Shown here: positions 1 through 5,324 of the stretch, in pieces
Layout: the number at the start of each line of letters is the position of its first letter
Position numbering within the stretch: the first letter of the stretch is position 1
The notes under the pieces: model-generated
What the model saw: the letters and a program-made list of their open reading frames with translations, nothing else
The model's database searches: none
What the model was told of the DNA's origin: nothing
Translations under genes and position numbers: made by a program
Source: Acidimicrobiia bacterium
GTDB lineage: Bacteria; Actinomycetota; Acidimicrobiia; IMCC26256; BP-133
DNA: 5,898 nucleotides
Direction: 5' to 3'
Assembly (NCBI GenBank): GCA_025934385.1
Contig: JAICYE010000156.1
Location: 1 to 5,898 of the forward strand

Positions 1-2
1 AG

Positions 3-284
3 GGGTTCGACATCCCGCCGGCCCGCTCCCCCGACGACCTGCCGCCGGACGGGCCGCTGTGGACGCCGGCGCCGCGCCCGAAGGCCTCGACGCCGCCGGC
101 GTCGCCGACCACCACCCGGGGGCCGTCGAACCCGCCTCCGGCGCAGACCGCCCCTCCGGGCGGGCGGGACGCGCCGCCGTCCTCCTCGACGACCACGACG
201 TCCCCGCCGCCCTCCCGGTCGCCGTCCCGGCCGCCGCCCGGTCCGCCCGGCCGCCCCCTGCCGGTGCCGATCCCGGGCGACTGA
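3..284 (+). CDS. C-terminal tail of a Pro/Ser/Thr-rich protein (5' end outside window)
   Basis: An open frame runs in from the left edge (first full codon at 3) and ends at TGA 282-284, giving 93 residues. Almost every codon ends in G or C, which marks this frame as the coding one; the other two forward frames lack this bias. It starts GFDIPPARSPDDLPP and then becomes low-complexity: many Pro, plus Ser/Thr runs such as SSSTTTTSPPPSRSPS, ending LPVPIPGD. No catalytic motif, membrane segment or repeat unit is visible. Tails like this are common at the ends of actinobacterial cell-envelope or secreted proteins, where they act as flexible spacers in or near the wall. The catalytic or binding part, if any, lies upstream and cannot be judged. 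Function unknown. Confidence 0.7.
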   Translation, partial: GFDIPPARSPDDLPPDGPLWTPAPRPKASTPPASPTTTRGPSNPPPAQTAPPGGRDAPPSSSTTTTSPPPSRSPSRPPPGPPGRPLPVPIPGD

Positions 285-332
285 GGGGCTCCTCCTCCCG
301 GCGTCGGGGCCTCGGGCCGAATCGCGCCGCAT

Positions 333-349
333 GCCCTTTCCACAAGGGC
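333..349 (+). terminator. Possible hairpin terminator of the upstream gene
   Basis: GCCCTT (333-338), a 5-nt loop TCCAC, and AAGGGC (344-349) form a perfect 6-bp stem about 50 nt after the stop at 284. It is followed by the 10-bp palindrome CGGGCGCCCG (351-360). No T-run follows, so this would be a GC-rich actinobacterial-type terminator at best. The rest of 285-379 shows no gene. Confidence 0.25.
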
Positions 350-379
350 GCGGGCGCCCGGCCGCCGAATTGAGAGGGG

Positions 380-811
380 ATGGATAGCCGGGGGACGCAC
401 ATCGAACTCACCGACGGCGGGCGCCGGTCCGGATCGGCCGGGGCGGTCGACGCCACGACCGCCCGTGGCCTGGCGGCCATCGTCCGCCGGGCCCGGGGGT
501 GGGTCTGCGACGTGCGGGGCGTGGCCCTCGACGACCAGTCGGGCACGCTCCACGTCCCGTTGCTGGAGAAGGTCGACCGGCGGTCGCCTTCGGCCCGGGT
601 CGCCGCCGGCGAGCTGATGGTGCGCCGGGTCGAGGAGTTCGCCATCGACGGCCCGGCCCGCACCCGGTGGTTCGAGCTCGGGCGGCTGGCCTACGACCGG
701 GCCACCCGCCGGCTCACGATCGGTCCCGACGGGCGCAGCCAGTTCTCCCTCACCGTCGAAGCGCTCGACGTCACCCTGCGGATCCGGCCGCAGACCCGCC
801 CTCCGGCGTAA
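380..811 (+). CDS. Hypothetical protein, 143 residues
   Basis: I do not recognise this protein. The frame is strongly G/C-biased at third positions and so is probably real. The ATG at 380 is the first start possible, because an in-frame TGA lies at 371-373. GAGAGGGG directly abuts the ATG, which is too close to work as a normal SD, so a leaderless start or a later start is possible. The protein is soluble-looking, with no signal peptide or membrane segment. Residues 1-25 are polar and Gly-rich. The rest looks beta-rich and contains two loosely similar stretches, GVALDDQSGTLHVPL and GRLAYDRATRRLTIGP, hinting at an internal duplication or beta-hairpins. The end is basic (LRIRPQTRPPA). Its last 41 bp overlap the end of the converging DUF1992 gene. 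Confidence 0.6.
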   Translation: MDSRGTHIELTDGGRRSGSAGAVDATTARGLAAIVRRARGWVCDVRGVALDDQSGTLHVPLLEKVDRRSPSARVAAGELMVRRVEEFAIDGPARTRWFELGRLAYDRATRRLTIGPDGRSQFSLTVEALDVTLRIRPQTRPPA

Positions 812-1214
812 ACCCGGGGCGCCGCCGGCGCCAGCCGTCCACCACCCGTTCGACCGACAGCGGCACGAGGTCGGAGGCCGGACCGGACGTGCTGTGCGAG
901 TTCACGTAGACGATCCGTTCGTTGATGGCGGCCACCAGCCGGCGCACCTCGGCCTCGTCGGTGGCGGCGGCGATGCGGGCCTGCGCCTCGTCGAGCTCCC
1001 GGCGCAGTACGAGCAGCGGCGGCTCGATGGAGAACTTCTCCTCCCGGAGCTTCTTCCGCAGCCACCACAGCTCGTCATAGGGACGGGCGAGGTCGGCGAT
1101 CGGCTGCCCCTGGCCGGGGAGGTTGTCGAACTCCCCCCGCTCGATGCTCTCCCGGATCTTCCGCTCGACCCACGACTCCCAGCTGACCTTGGGCGGCTTC
1201 CTCTCTTCGGTCAT
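771..1214 (-). CDS. DUF1992 (DNAJC28 conserved-domain) protein
   Basis: This is a 147-residue soluble protein. Residues 12-42 carry the DUF1992 signature: a W..W.E..I.E.I..GEFDNLPG.G.P pattern, with GEFDNLPGQGQPI at about 27-39. A helical, charged stretch follows (DELWWLRKKLREEKFS, about 47-62), then ELDEAQARIAAATDEAEVRRLVAAINERIVYVN. The domain is named after DnaJ homologue C member 28, but there is no J domain or HPD motif here, and its biochemical role is unknown. The start MTEERK at 1214 was chosen because homologous sequence begins soon after it. An in-frame ATG at 1235 would add only seven residues (MTCHSVP), and anything longer would be antisense to the nucleotidyltransferase. No SD is visible. 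The C-terminus (RRRRPGFTPEGG) overlaps the converging gene on the plus strand by 41 bp. Confidence 0.85.
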   Translation of the reverse strand: MTEERKPPKVSWESWVERKIRESIERGEFDNLPGQGQPIADLARPYDELWWLRKKLREEKFSIEPPLLVLRRELDEAQARIAAATDEAEVRRLVAAINERIVYVNSHSTSGPASDLVPLSVERVVDGWRRRRPGFTPEGGSAAGSAG

Positions 1215-1233
1215 GGGGACAGAATGGCAGGTC
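1215..1233. promoter_or_regulatory. 19-bp divergent start region, possible leaderless promoters
   Basis: Only 19 bp separate the start codons of the DUF1992 gene (-, 1214) and the nucleotidyltransferase (+, 1234), so both promoters must overlap each other or the opposite coding region. CAGAAT (1220-1225) ends 8 nt before the plus ATG. On the minus strand CATTCT (complement of 1221-1226) ends 6 nt before its ATG. Both sit at the distance expected of a -10 box for a leaderless transcript, but both lack the first T of TANNNT. No convincing -35 was seen. Confidence 0.3.
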
Positions 1234-2106
1234 ATGACGACGCCGACGCTCGTGCTGCTGGCCGCCGGGATGGGCTCCCGCTTCGGGGGGCCGAAGCAGA
1301 TCGCCCCGATCGGGCCGGGCGGCTCGGCCCTCATCGACTACGCCGCCCGCGACGCCGCCGCCGCCGGGTTCGGGCGGCTCGTCCTGATCGTCCGGGGCGA
1401 GATCATCGAGGCGGTGGAGCAGCACGTGAAGCGGCACTGGCCCGGCGACCTTCGCCCGGAGTACGTCCGCCAGGACCTCGAGCCGGCGGCGCAGGCGGCC
1501 GTCGCCGCCGGGCGGGCGAAGCCGCTGGGCACGGCCCATGCGCTGGTGGCGGCGGCGCCGGCCATCGGCGACGGGCCGTTCGGCGTGGCCAACGCCGACG
1601 ACCTCTACGGGCCGTCGGCCTTCAAGCAGCTGGCCGCCCATCTGGCCGGCGGGGGCGGGCACGCCCTCGTCGCCTACCGCCTGGCCGACACGCTGCTCGG
1701 GGACCGGCCGGTCAACCGCGCCCTGTGCCGAATCGCCGCCGACGGCCGCCTGACCGGCGTCGTCGAAGGCGCCGTCCACGTCGGCGACGGCCGCCGGGGT
1801 CTCTCCTGGCGGCCCATCGGCGCGCCCGAGTCCGACGCCCGGGCCATGACCGGCGACGAGCCGGTGTCGATGAACTTCTGGGGGTTCACCCCGGCGATCG
1901 GGCCCGTCCTGCGCGACGCCTTCGCCGCCTTCGAAGCGGGAGGCGGGATCGCCGCGGGCGAGGAGCTGTTCCTGCCCACCGTCGTCGGCGGGCACCTCGG
2001 CGAACTCGACGTCACCGTCCTCGTCAGCGACGGCCGCTGCCTCGGCGTCACCCATCCCGACGACGTCCCGCTGCTCCAGGCGACGCTCACCGGCCCCGCC
2101 TGGTAA
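1234..2106 (+). CDS. Nucleotidyltransferase (NDP-sugar pyrophosphorylase-like)
   Basis: This 290-residue cytoplasmic enzyme has the nucleotidyltransferase GT-A-type fold. The N-terminus holds the nucleotide-binding signature LAAGMGSRFGGPKQ (residues 9-22) with the conserved Lys21. KPLGTAHAL (96-104) is the base/sugar-contact loop, and NADDLYG (120-126) is the Asp-rich metal-binding motif. SMNFWGF (212-218) and GVTHPDD near the end are typical of a subfamily that also occurs in Bacteroidetes. Family members transfer NMP from an NTP to a phosphorylated sugar or alcohol, releasing pyrophosphate; the substrate cannot be read from sequence. MTTPTLVLLAAG at 1234 is the canonical start. The frame stays open back to 1123, but only antisense to the DUF1992 gene. 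The SD is weak (GGCAGG). It is the first gene of the three-gene plus-strand operon. Confidence 0.88.
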   Translation: MTTPTLVLLAAGMGSRFGGPKQIAPIGPGGSALIDYAARDAAAAGFGRLVLIVRGEIIEAVEQHVKRHWPGDLRPEYVRQDLEPAAQAAVAAGRAKPLGTAHALVAAAPAIGDGPFGVANADDLYGPSAFKQLAAHLAGGGGHALVAYRLADTLLGDRPVNRALCRIAADGRLTGVVEGAVHVGDGRRGLSWRPIGAPESDARAMTGDEPVSMNFWGFTPAIGPVLRDAFAAFEAGGGIAAGEELFLPTVVGGHLGELDVTVLVSDGRCLGVTHPDDVPLLQATLTGPAW

Positions 2107-2117
2107 GACTGCCGGCC

Positions 2118-2777
2118 ATGGAACGGGCCTACGGACTGGAGATCCCGCACACGCTGGAGGAGCTCTGCGACCCCCGGCACCTGGCCCTCGTGGTCTACGA
2201 CATGCAGGTCGGCGTCCTCCACCAGATCGAGCGGTCGGCCGAGCTGATCGAGCGGGTCGGCGAGGTCCTCGACGCCGCCCGGACCGGCGGATTCCGGGTC
2301 GTCTTCCTCCGCCACATGTCGCTGCCCAAGGAACTCATGGGCGTCTTCGCTTTCCGCATGGCCATGGCCTGGCAGCGGGTCGAGCACGTGGCCGACCTCA
2401 CGCCGTGGTTCCTGCGGGGTTCCCCGGGCTTCGAGCTCGTCCCCGAGATGGCACCCCGCCCCAGCGAAGCGGTGTTCGACAAGATCACGATGTCGGCCTT
2501 CGAGGGCACCCCGCTCGACATCGTCCTGCGGGACTGCGGGCTTTCGGCCTTCGCCATCGTCGGCGTCGCCACCGAGATCGGGATCGAGCCGACCGTCCGC
2601 CACGGCGCCGACCTGGGCTACGTCCCCGTCGTGGTCACCGACGCCTGCGGCGCCGGCGACGGGGACGCCGCCAAACGCTCGCTCGACGGCCTGGCCTTCT
2701 CCGGCGACGCCGTCCTCACCGACACCGCCAGGTTCAGCGCCCTGCTGCGCCGGCACCGGCCCGGGTCGGGCGCCTGA
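2118..2777 (+). CDS. Isochorismatase-family hydrolase (Cys-to-Gly variant)
   Basis: This is a 219-residue cytoplasmic protein of the isochorismatase-like hydrolase superfamily. It shows the parallel beta/alpha core with LVVYDMQ (Asp28), FDKITMSAF (Lys122) and GVATEIGIEPT (149-159), followed by the characteristic R.GADLGY.PVVVTDACG. In amidase-type members (nicotinamidase, N-carbamoylsarcosine amidase) the motif reads GVATxxC and the Cys is the nucleophile; here that position is Gly155. True isochorismatases (EntB, PhzD) also have Gly there and use Asp with water, so Asp28/Lys122/Gly155 fits water-mediated hydrolysis rather than a thiol-acyl mechanism. The substrate is unknown. No isochorismate-pathway genes are visible nearby. 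It starts 11 bp after the nucleotidyltransferase with no clear SD, and its TGA overlaps the ATG of the methyltransferase, indicating co-transcription and translational coupling. Confidence 0.88.
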   Translation: MERAYGLEIPHTLEELCDPRHLALVVYDMQVGVLHQIERSAELIERVGEVLDAARTGGFRVVFLRHMSLPKELMGVFAFRMAMAWQRVEHVADLTPWFLRGSPGFELVPEMAPRPSEAVFDKITMSAFEGTPLDIVLRDCGLSAFAIVGVATEIGIEPTVRHGADLGYVPVVVTDACGAGDGDAAKRSLDGLAFSGDAVLTDTARFSALLRRHRPGSGA

Positions 2778-3628
2778 TGGAAGCGGGCCAGCCCAGCCGG
2801 ACGGCGATGATGGCCGCCACCACCCGCGGCCTGCACCGCCTGGAAGCGGCGCCCTGGGTCTTCGACGACCCGTTCGCCCTGGTGATGCTCGGGCCGGCCT
2901 GGCGAGACCTCCGGGCCGAACTGGTCGAGGCGCTCACCGAAGCCCACCTGCGGGCCACCGGCGTGATGGTGGTGGCCCGGGCCCGCTACACCGAGGAGCG
3001 GCTGGGAGCCGGGGCCTTCGACCAGTACGTCCTCCTCGGCGCCGGCCTCGACACCTTCGCCTGGCGCCGCCCCGACACCCTGGCCGGCGGCTTGCAGGTC
3101 TTCGAGGTCGACCACCCCGACAGCCAGGCCTGGAAGCGGGCCCGGGTCGCCGAGCTCGGGCTCCCGGCCCACGAGCGGCACGTGTTCGTGGCCGTCGACG
3201 TCGAGACCGACACGTTCGCCGCCGGCCTCGACCGGGCCGGCTTCGACTGGTCGGCCCGCACGCTGTTCGGCTGGCTCGGCGTCATGCCCTATCTGACCGT
3301 CCCGGCCATGGAGGCCACGCTGCGGAGCATCGCCAAGTGCGCCCCGGGGTCGGAGATCGCCCTCAGCTACCTGATCGACCGCGCCCTGATGGAGGACATC
3401 GGCCGCGACTTCCTCGACCGCTGGCGCCGGCTGGCGGCCCGCTACGGCGAGCCGCTGCAGACCGAGCTCCGGCCGGAGGAGGCGGAAGCCCTCGTGCGCC
3501 GGTGCGGGCTGGAGGTCGTCGACCACCCGACCCGGGCCGACGTGCACGCCCGCTACTTCGCCGGCCGGGCCGACGGGCTCACGCCGATCATCTGCGAGCA
3601 GTATCTGACGGCGGCCGTCCCGACCTGA
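2777..3628 (+). CDS. SAM-dependent methyltransferase, PPM1/TIGR00027 (LCMT-like) family
   Basis: This 283-residue class I methyltransferase belongs to the family related to leucine carboxyl methyltransferase, which is abundant in actinobacteria. The N-terminus PSRTAMMAATTRGLHRLEA...VFDDPFA (6-34) is typical. The SAM-binding motif I is VLLGAGLDTFAWR (85-97), and FEVDHPDSQAWKR (109-121) supplies the acidic ribose-binding residue. VAVDVETD (138-145) and FGWLGVMPYLT (164-174, the W.G...YL motif) follow, with HARYF near the C-terminus. The length is normal for the family. Members are mostly uncharacterised O-methyltransferases, so the acceptor is unknown. The ATG shares its A with the TGA of the hydrolase gene (TGATG at 2775-2779), so it is probably translated by re-initiation. 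It is the last gene of the operon, and its stop lies only 9 bp from the stop of the converging gene. Confidence 0.9.
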   Translation: MEAGQPSRTAMMAATTRGLHRLEAAPWVFDDPFALVMLGPAWRDLRAELVEALTEAHLRATGVMVVARARYTEERLGAGAFDQYVLLGAGLDTFAWRRPDTLAGGLQVFEVDHPDSQAWKRARVAELGLPAHERHVFVAVDVETDTFAAGLDRAGFDWSARTLFGWLGVMPYLTVPAMEATLRSIAKCAPGSEIALSYLIDRALMEDIGRDFLDRWRRLAARYGEPLQTELRPEEAEALVRRCGLEVVDHPTRADVHARYFAGRADGLTPIICEQYLTAAVPT

Positions 3629-3641
3629 GGCCCCGCCTCAG
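3625..3641. terminator. Bidirectional hairpin containing both stop codons
   Basis: CTGAGGC (3625-3631), loop CCC, and GCCTCAG (3635-3641) form a perfect 7-bp stem. The stop of the methyltransferase (TGA 3626-3628) and the stop of the minus-strand gene (TCA 3638-3640) lie inside opposite arms. The symmetry would serve both converging genes. No T-tract follows on either strand, so efficient intrinsic termination is uncertain. Confidence 0.45.
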
Positions 3642-4693
3642 TGGTGGTGGCCGCCGTGCATGTCGCCGTGCATGTCGCCGGCCGGCGGCGGTGAACCGGC
3701 CGAGGGCGGCACCGTCGTCCCGCTGGCGTCGGGCGGCGCCGGCGTTCCGGCCGTCAGGTCGTTGGTCTCGTAGAGGCCCATGACCATGATCCCCATGGCC
3801 TCGGGGACGGGCTGCGCCGAGTCGTAGTCGGCCTCGAGGTCGAGCTTGTCACCGGCCCGCACGACGCCGAGCGTGTCCCAGGCGCAAGAGCTCATCGACT
3901 CGATCTGGCCCATGTAGGCGGGCTTGTGGCCGTAGCCGGCCCACGACGTGCAGATGTGCTGGCCGGTCGTGACATTGGTCAGGACGGTGCGGACGCCACC
4001 CGTGTGGACGTGCCCCGCCCCGGAGATGATGCGGCCGGTGCGCGTCGCCGTCCACGTCCAGTGCTTGGCCGTCGGGCCGGCCGGGACGTCGTACTCCGAG
4101 TCGCGGCAGTTGTTCTCGTCGAGCCAGAGCGGCGTGACGGCCCGGATCCCCGGCGCCGAGTCCGGCAGCCAGTTCACCTTGAAGGTGAACCACACCCGCT
4201 TGGTGGCGTCGGAGTGGTTCATGATGTGGAACACGCCGGTCACCGGGTCGTGGCCGAGGTGGTAGCCGTAGCCGTCGGGGTAGCGCTTGACGGTCCGCTC
4301 GTTGCCCGAGGCCAGGAAGCGCTCGCCGAGGCGGCCGAAGAACGTGTCGCTCCCGCAGGTGGCGTCGGCCCGGCCCGTGTTGAAAAAGACCGCGTGGTGG
4401 AGCATGAGCCCGGTATCGAGGTTGGCCGACGAGCCGTCGTCGTAGACCAGGTCGGGCTCGGCCCGGAGGATGAAGCAGTTCTCGCAGGGCTTGGCCACGT
4501 CGGGCATGAAGACGTTGGCGTGGTCGACGTCGCCGCCCTTCCCCGCCGGCGGCAGGACGAATGGCCCGTACTTCACCGTCGTCACCTCGACCCCGCCGAC
4601 CGTCCCGGCTCGGGCCGGCGACGCACCGCGGACCACCACCGATCCCGGCAGCACGAGCACGAACGCCAGAATCCACCCCAGTCGTTTCATCAT
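3638..4693 (-). CDS. Secreted PHM/DBM-like type II copper monooxygenase homologue
   Basis: This is a 351-residue exported protein. Residues 1-29 form a signal peptide: MMKR, a hydrophobic core LGWILAFVLVLPGSVVV, and a likely cut after SPARA. The mature part matches the copper-ligand pattern of peptidylglycine/dopamine monooxygenases. LHHAVFF (His99-His100) corresponds to the HH pair of CuH, FHIMN (His156) to the third CuH ligand, GHVHTGG (His228, His230) to the HxH of CuM, and EAMGIMVM (Met300) to its Met. The His230-Met300 spacing of 70 equals 244-314 in rat PHM. Six Cys (70, 73, 113, 196, 248, 270) probably form disulfides. A Pro/Thr linker (about 315-338) leads to a metal-binding-type tail with two GDMH units and a final HHH. 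Similar actinobacterial proteins are usually annotated hypothetical, so catalysis is inferred; copper binding or storage is the alternative. A second ATG (4690) gives a one-residue-shorter form. No SD is visible, and an inverted repeat abuts the start. Confidence 0.72.
   Translation of the reverse strand: MMKRLGWILAFVLVLPGSVVVRGASPARAGTVGGVEVTTVKYGPFVLPPAGKGGDVDHANVFMPDVAKPCENCFILRAEPDLVYDDGSSANLDTGLMLHHAVFFNTGRADATCGSDTFFGRLGERFLASGNERTVKRYPDGYGYHLGHDPVTGVFHIMNHSDATKRVWFTFKVNWLPDSAPGIRAVTPLWLDENNCRDSEYDVPAGPTAKHWTWTATRTGRIISGAGHVHTGGVRTVLTNVTTGQHICTSWAGYGHKPAYMGQIESMSSCAWDTLGVVRAGDKLDLEADYDSAQPVPEAMGIMVMGLYETNDLTAGTPAPPDASGTTVPPSAGSPPPAGDMHGDMHGGHHH
3653..3676. repeat. Two tandem 12-bp units encoding GDMH
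   Basis: The unit GCCGTGCATGTC occurs twice head to tail (3653-3664 and 3665-3676). On the minus strand it encodes the repeated Gly-Asp-Met-His of the metal-binding tail, just before the final Gly-Gly-His-His-His. Expansion or contraction of this unit would change the number of Met/His ligands without a frameshift. Confidence 0.8.
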
Positions 4694-4709
4694 GGTACGG
4701 GACCGTACC
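4694..4709. promoter_or_regulatory. Inverted repeat abutting the start of the copper monooxygenase-like gene
   Basis: GGTACGG (4694-4700), spacer GA, and CCGTACC (4703-4709) form a perfect dyad with 7-bp arms. It lies immediately 5' of the minus-strand ATG (4693), where an SD would be expected, and none is seen. It could be an operator for a dimeric repressor overlapping the transcript start, or a hairpin that hides the start codon. The 2-nt spacer makes a DNA operator somewhat more likely than a tight RNA hairpin. No second copy was found in the window. Confidence 0.4.
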
Positions 4710-4747
4710 CCAACGGTCGGAGCCCGGACAAGGGCCCGCGCTCGTAT

Positions 4748-4763
4748 TGCCTCGGGGGAGGCA
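4748..4763 (-). terminator. Hairpin between the tautomerase and copper monooxygenase-like genes
   Basis: TGCCTC (4748-4753), loop GGGG, and GAGGCA (4758-4763) form a perfect 6-bp stem. It begins 11 nt after the tautomerase stop (minus strand) and lies 54 nt before the downstream start. No U-run follows. It may be a weak terminator or attenuator that lowers read-through, or an mRNA end-stabilising structure. The remainder of the 81-bp gap shows no clear -10/-35. Confidence 0.3.
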
Positions 4764-4774
4764 GGTGAAGCTCC

Positions 4775-5149
4775 CTAGTCGAACTCCGCCTCGGGCAGGA
4801 TCCCGCCGTACTCCATGACCATGGCGCCGGGCAGCTCCTGGAGGAACAGGGCGAAGCCCTCCCGGGGCTCGCCGGTGACGGCGCTCCAGGCGTCGGCCAG
4901 GCCGGTGATGAGGTCGCGCTTGACCTCCGGCGTGCGGCCGCTGCGGATGAGCCCGACCATCCGGCCCTGGTGGACGGGCCCGTCGGCCACGAACAGGTTC
5001 CCGGGCGGCAGCTCGAAGAATGCCACGTTGACGTAGCGGGCCGGCGCCCCGGTCAGCGAGGTGTGGACCTTGGCCACCGCGGCGGCGATCTCCGCCTTCC
5101 GCCCGGCACTCGGGCTCCCCGCCGGGATGTGGAACTGGTAGTAGGGCAC
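4775..5149 (-). CDS. cis-3-chloroacrylate dehalogenase-like tautomerase
   Basis: This is a 124-residue tautomerase-superfamily protein. The GTG at 5149 was chosen because it gives Met-Pro-Tyr; removal of Met leaves the N-terminal Pro1 that is the catalytic base or acid in this superfamily. The sequence follows cis-CaaD closely: AKVHTSLTG carries the equivalent of His28, PPGNLFVADG matches its PAGNVF segment, GLIRSGRTPE (Arg69, Arg72 counting Met) matches Arg70/Arg73, and MVMEYG (Glu113) matches Glu114. The position of Tyr103 is Phe102 here (FALFLQELP), so one of the two water-activating residues is lost. cis-CaaD hydrates a 3-haloacrylate to malonate semialdehyde; this protein may be a tautomerase or hydratase with another substrate. 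It is about 25 residues shorter than cis-CaaD at the C-terminus. It is probably cytoplasmic, with no signal peptide and no evident SD. It lies 81 bp upstream of the copper monooxygenase-like gene on the same strand. Confidence 0.82.
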   Translation of the reverse strand: MPYYQFHIPAGSPSAGRKAEIAAAVAKVHTSLTGAPARYVNVAFFELPPGNLFVADGPVHQGRMVGLIRSGRTPEVKRDLITGLADAWSAVTGEPREGFALFLQELPGAMVMEYGGILPEAEFD

Positions 5150-5176
5150 GGCCGACGGTAGCACCGGCCCGCCGCC

Positions 5177-5200
5177 CGCCCCATTTGGGCAAATCGGGCG
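5177..5200. promoter_or_regulatory. 24-bp imperfect inverted repeat, candidate operator
   Basis: The arms CGCCCCATTTG (5177-5187) and CAAATCGGGCG (5190-5200) are reverse complements at 10 of 11 positions around a GG spacer; the only mismatch pairs 5182 with 5195. The repeat holds an AT-rich core in a very GC-rich window. It sits 28-51 bp upstream of the minus-strand tautomerase start and 139 bp upstream of the plus-strand cupredoxin start. The size and symmetry suit a dimeric regulator, with the position most consistent with control of the tautomerase promoter. A divergent location argues against a terminator. Confidence 0.5.
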
Positions 5201-5256
5201 ATCCGCACCTTGTAACCCGAATGCAACAGGAATCGGCCGGTTCGCCCCCGAATCGG
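5192..5256 (+). repeat. Three AATCGG direct repeats in the divergent control region
   Basis: AATCGG occurs at 5192-5197, 5231-5236 and 5251-5256. The last two copies extend to GAATCGG and are exactly 20 bp apart, close to two helical turns. The region 5183-5260 is less GC-rich than its surroundings. The copies may be activator or sigma contact sites for the plus-strand gene, or chance; no confident -10/-35 pair could be assigned in 5150-5338. Confidence 0.25.
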
Positions 5257-5324
5257 ATAGCCATGACCGGCGGCCCCCGTCGCCGGCGTATGGCGTCCCG
5301 GCTCCGGCCCCCCGGAAGCGGAGC

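Noticed and set aside
59..373. 104-residue plus-strand frame starting with GTG at 59
   Set aside because: Third-position G/C bias favours the frame ending at 284; this one is its shadow and reads through the non-coding gap.
1123..1233. 37-residue N-terminal extension of the nucleotidyltransferase
   Set aside because: It is antisense to the conserved DUF1992 motif, and the family begins right at MTTPTLVLLAAG.
894..2117. Upstream open extension of the isochorismatase-family frame (nearly 400 extra residues rich in Arg/Pro/Gly)
   Set aside because: It lies over the DUF1992 and nucleotidyltransferase genes in another frame, has shadow-like composition, and the family start fits ATG 2118.
1674..2756. 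Long minus-strand open frame of 360 residues
   Set aside because: It is antisense to two clear enzyme genes and shows no family motif; long stop-free antisense frames are expected at this GC content. The same applies to minus frames at 1075-2055 and 2618-3547.
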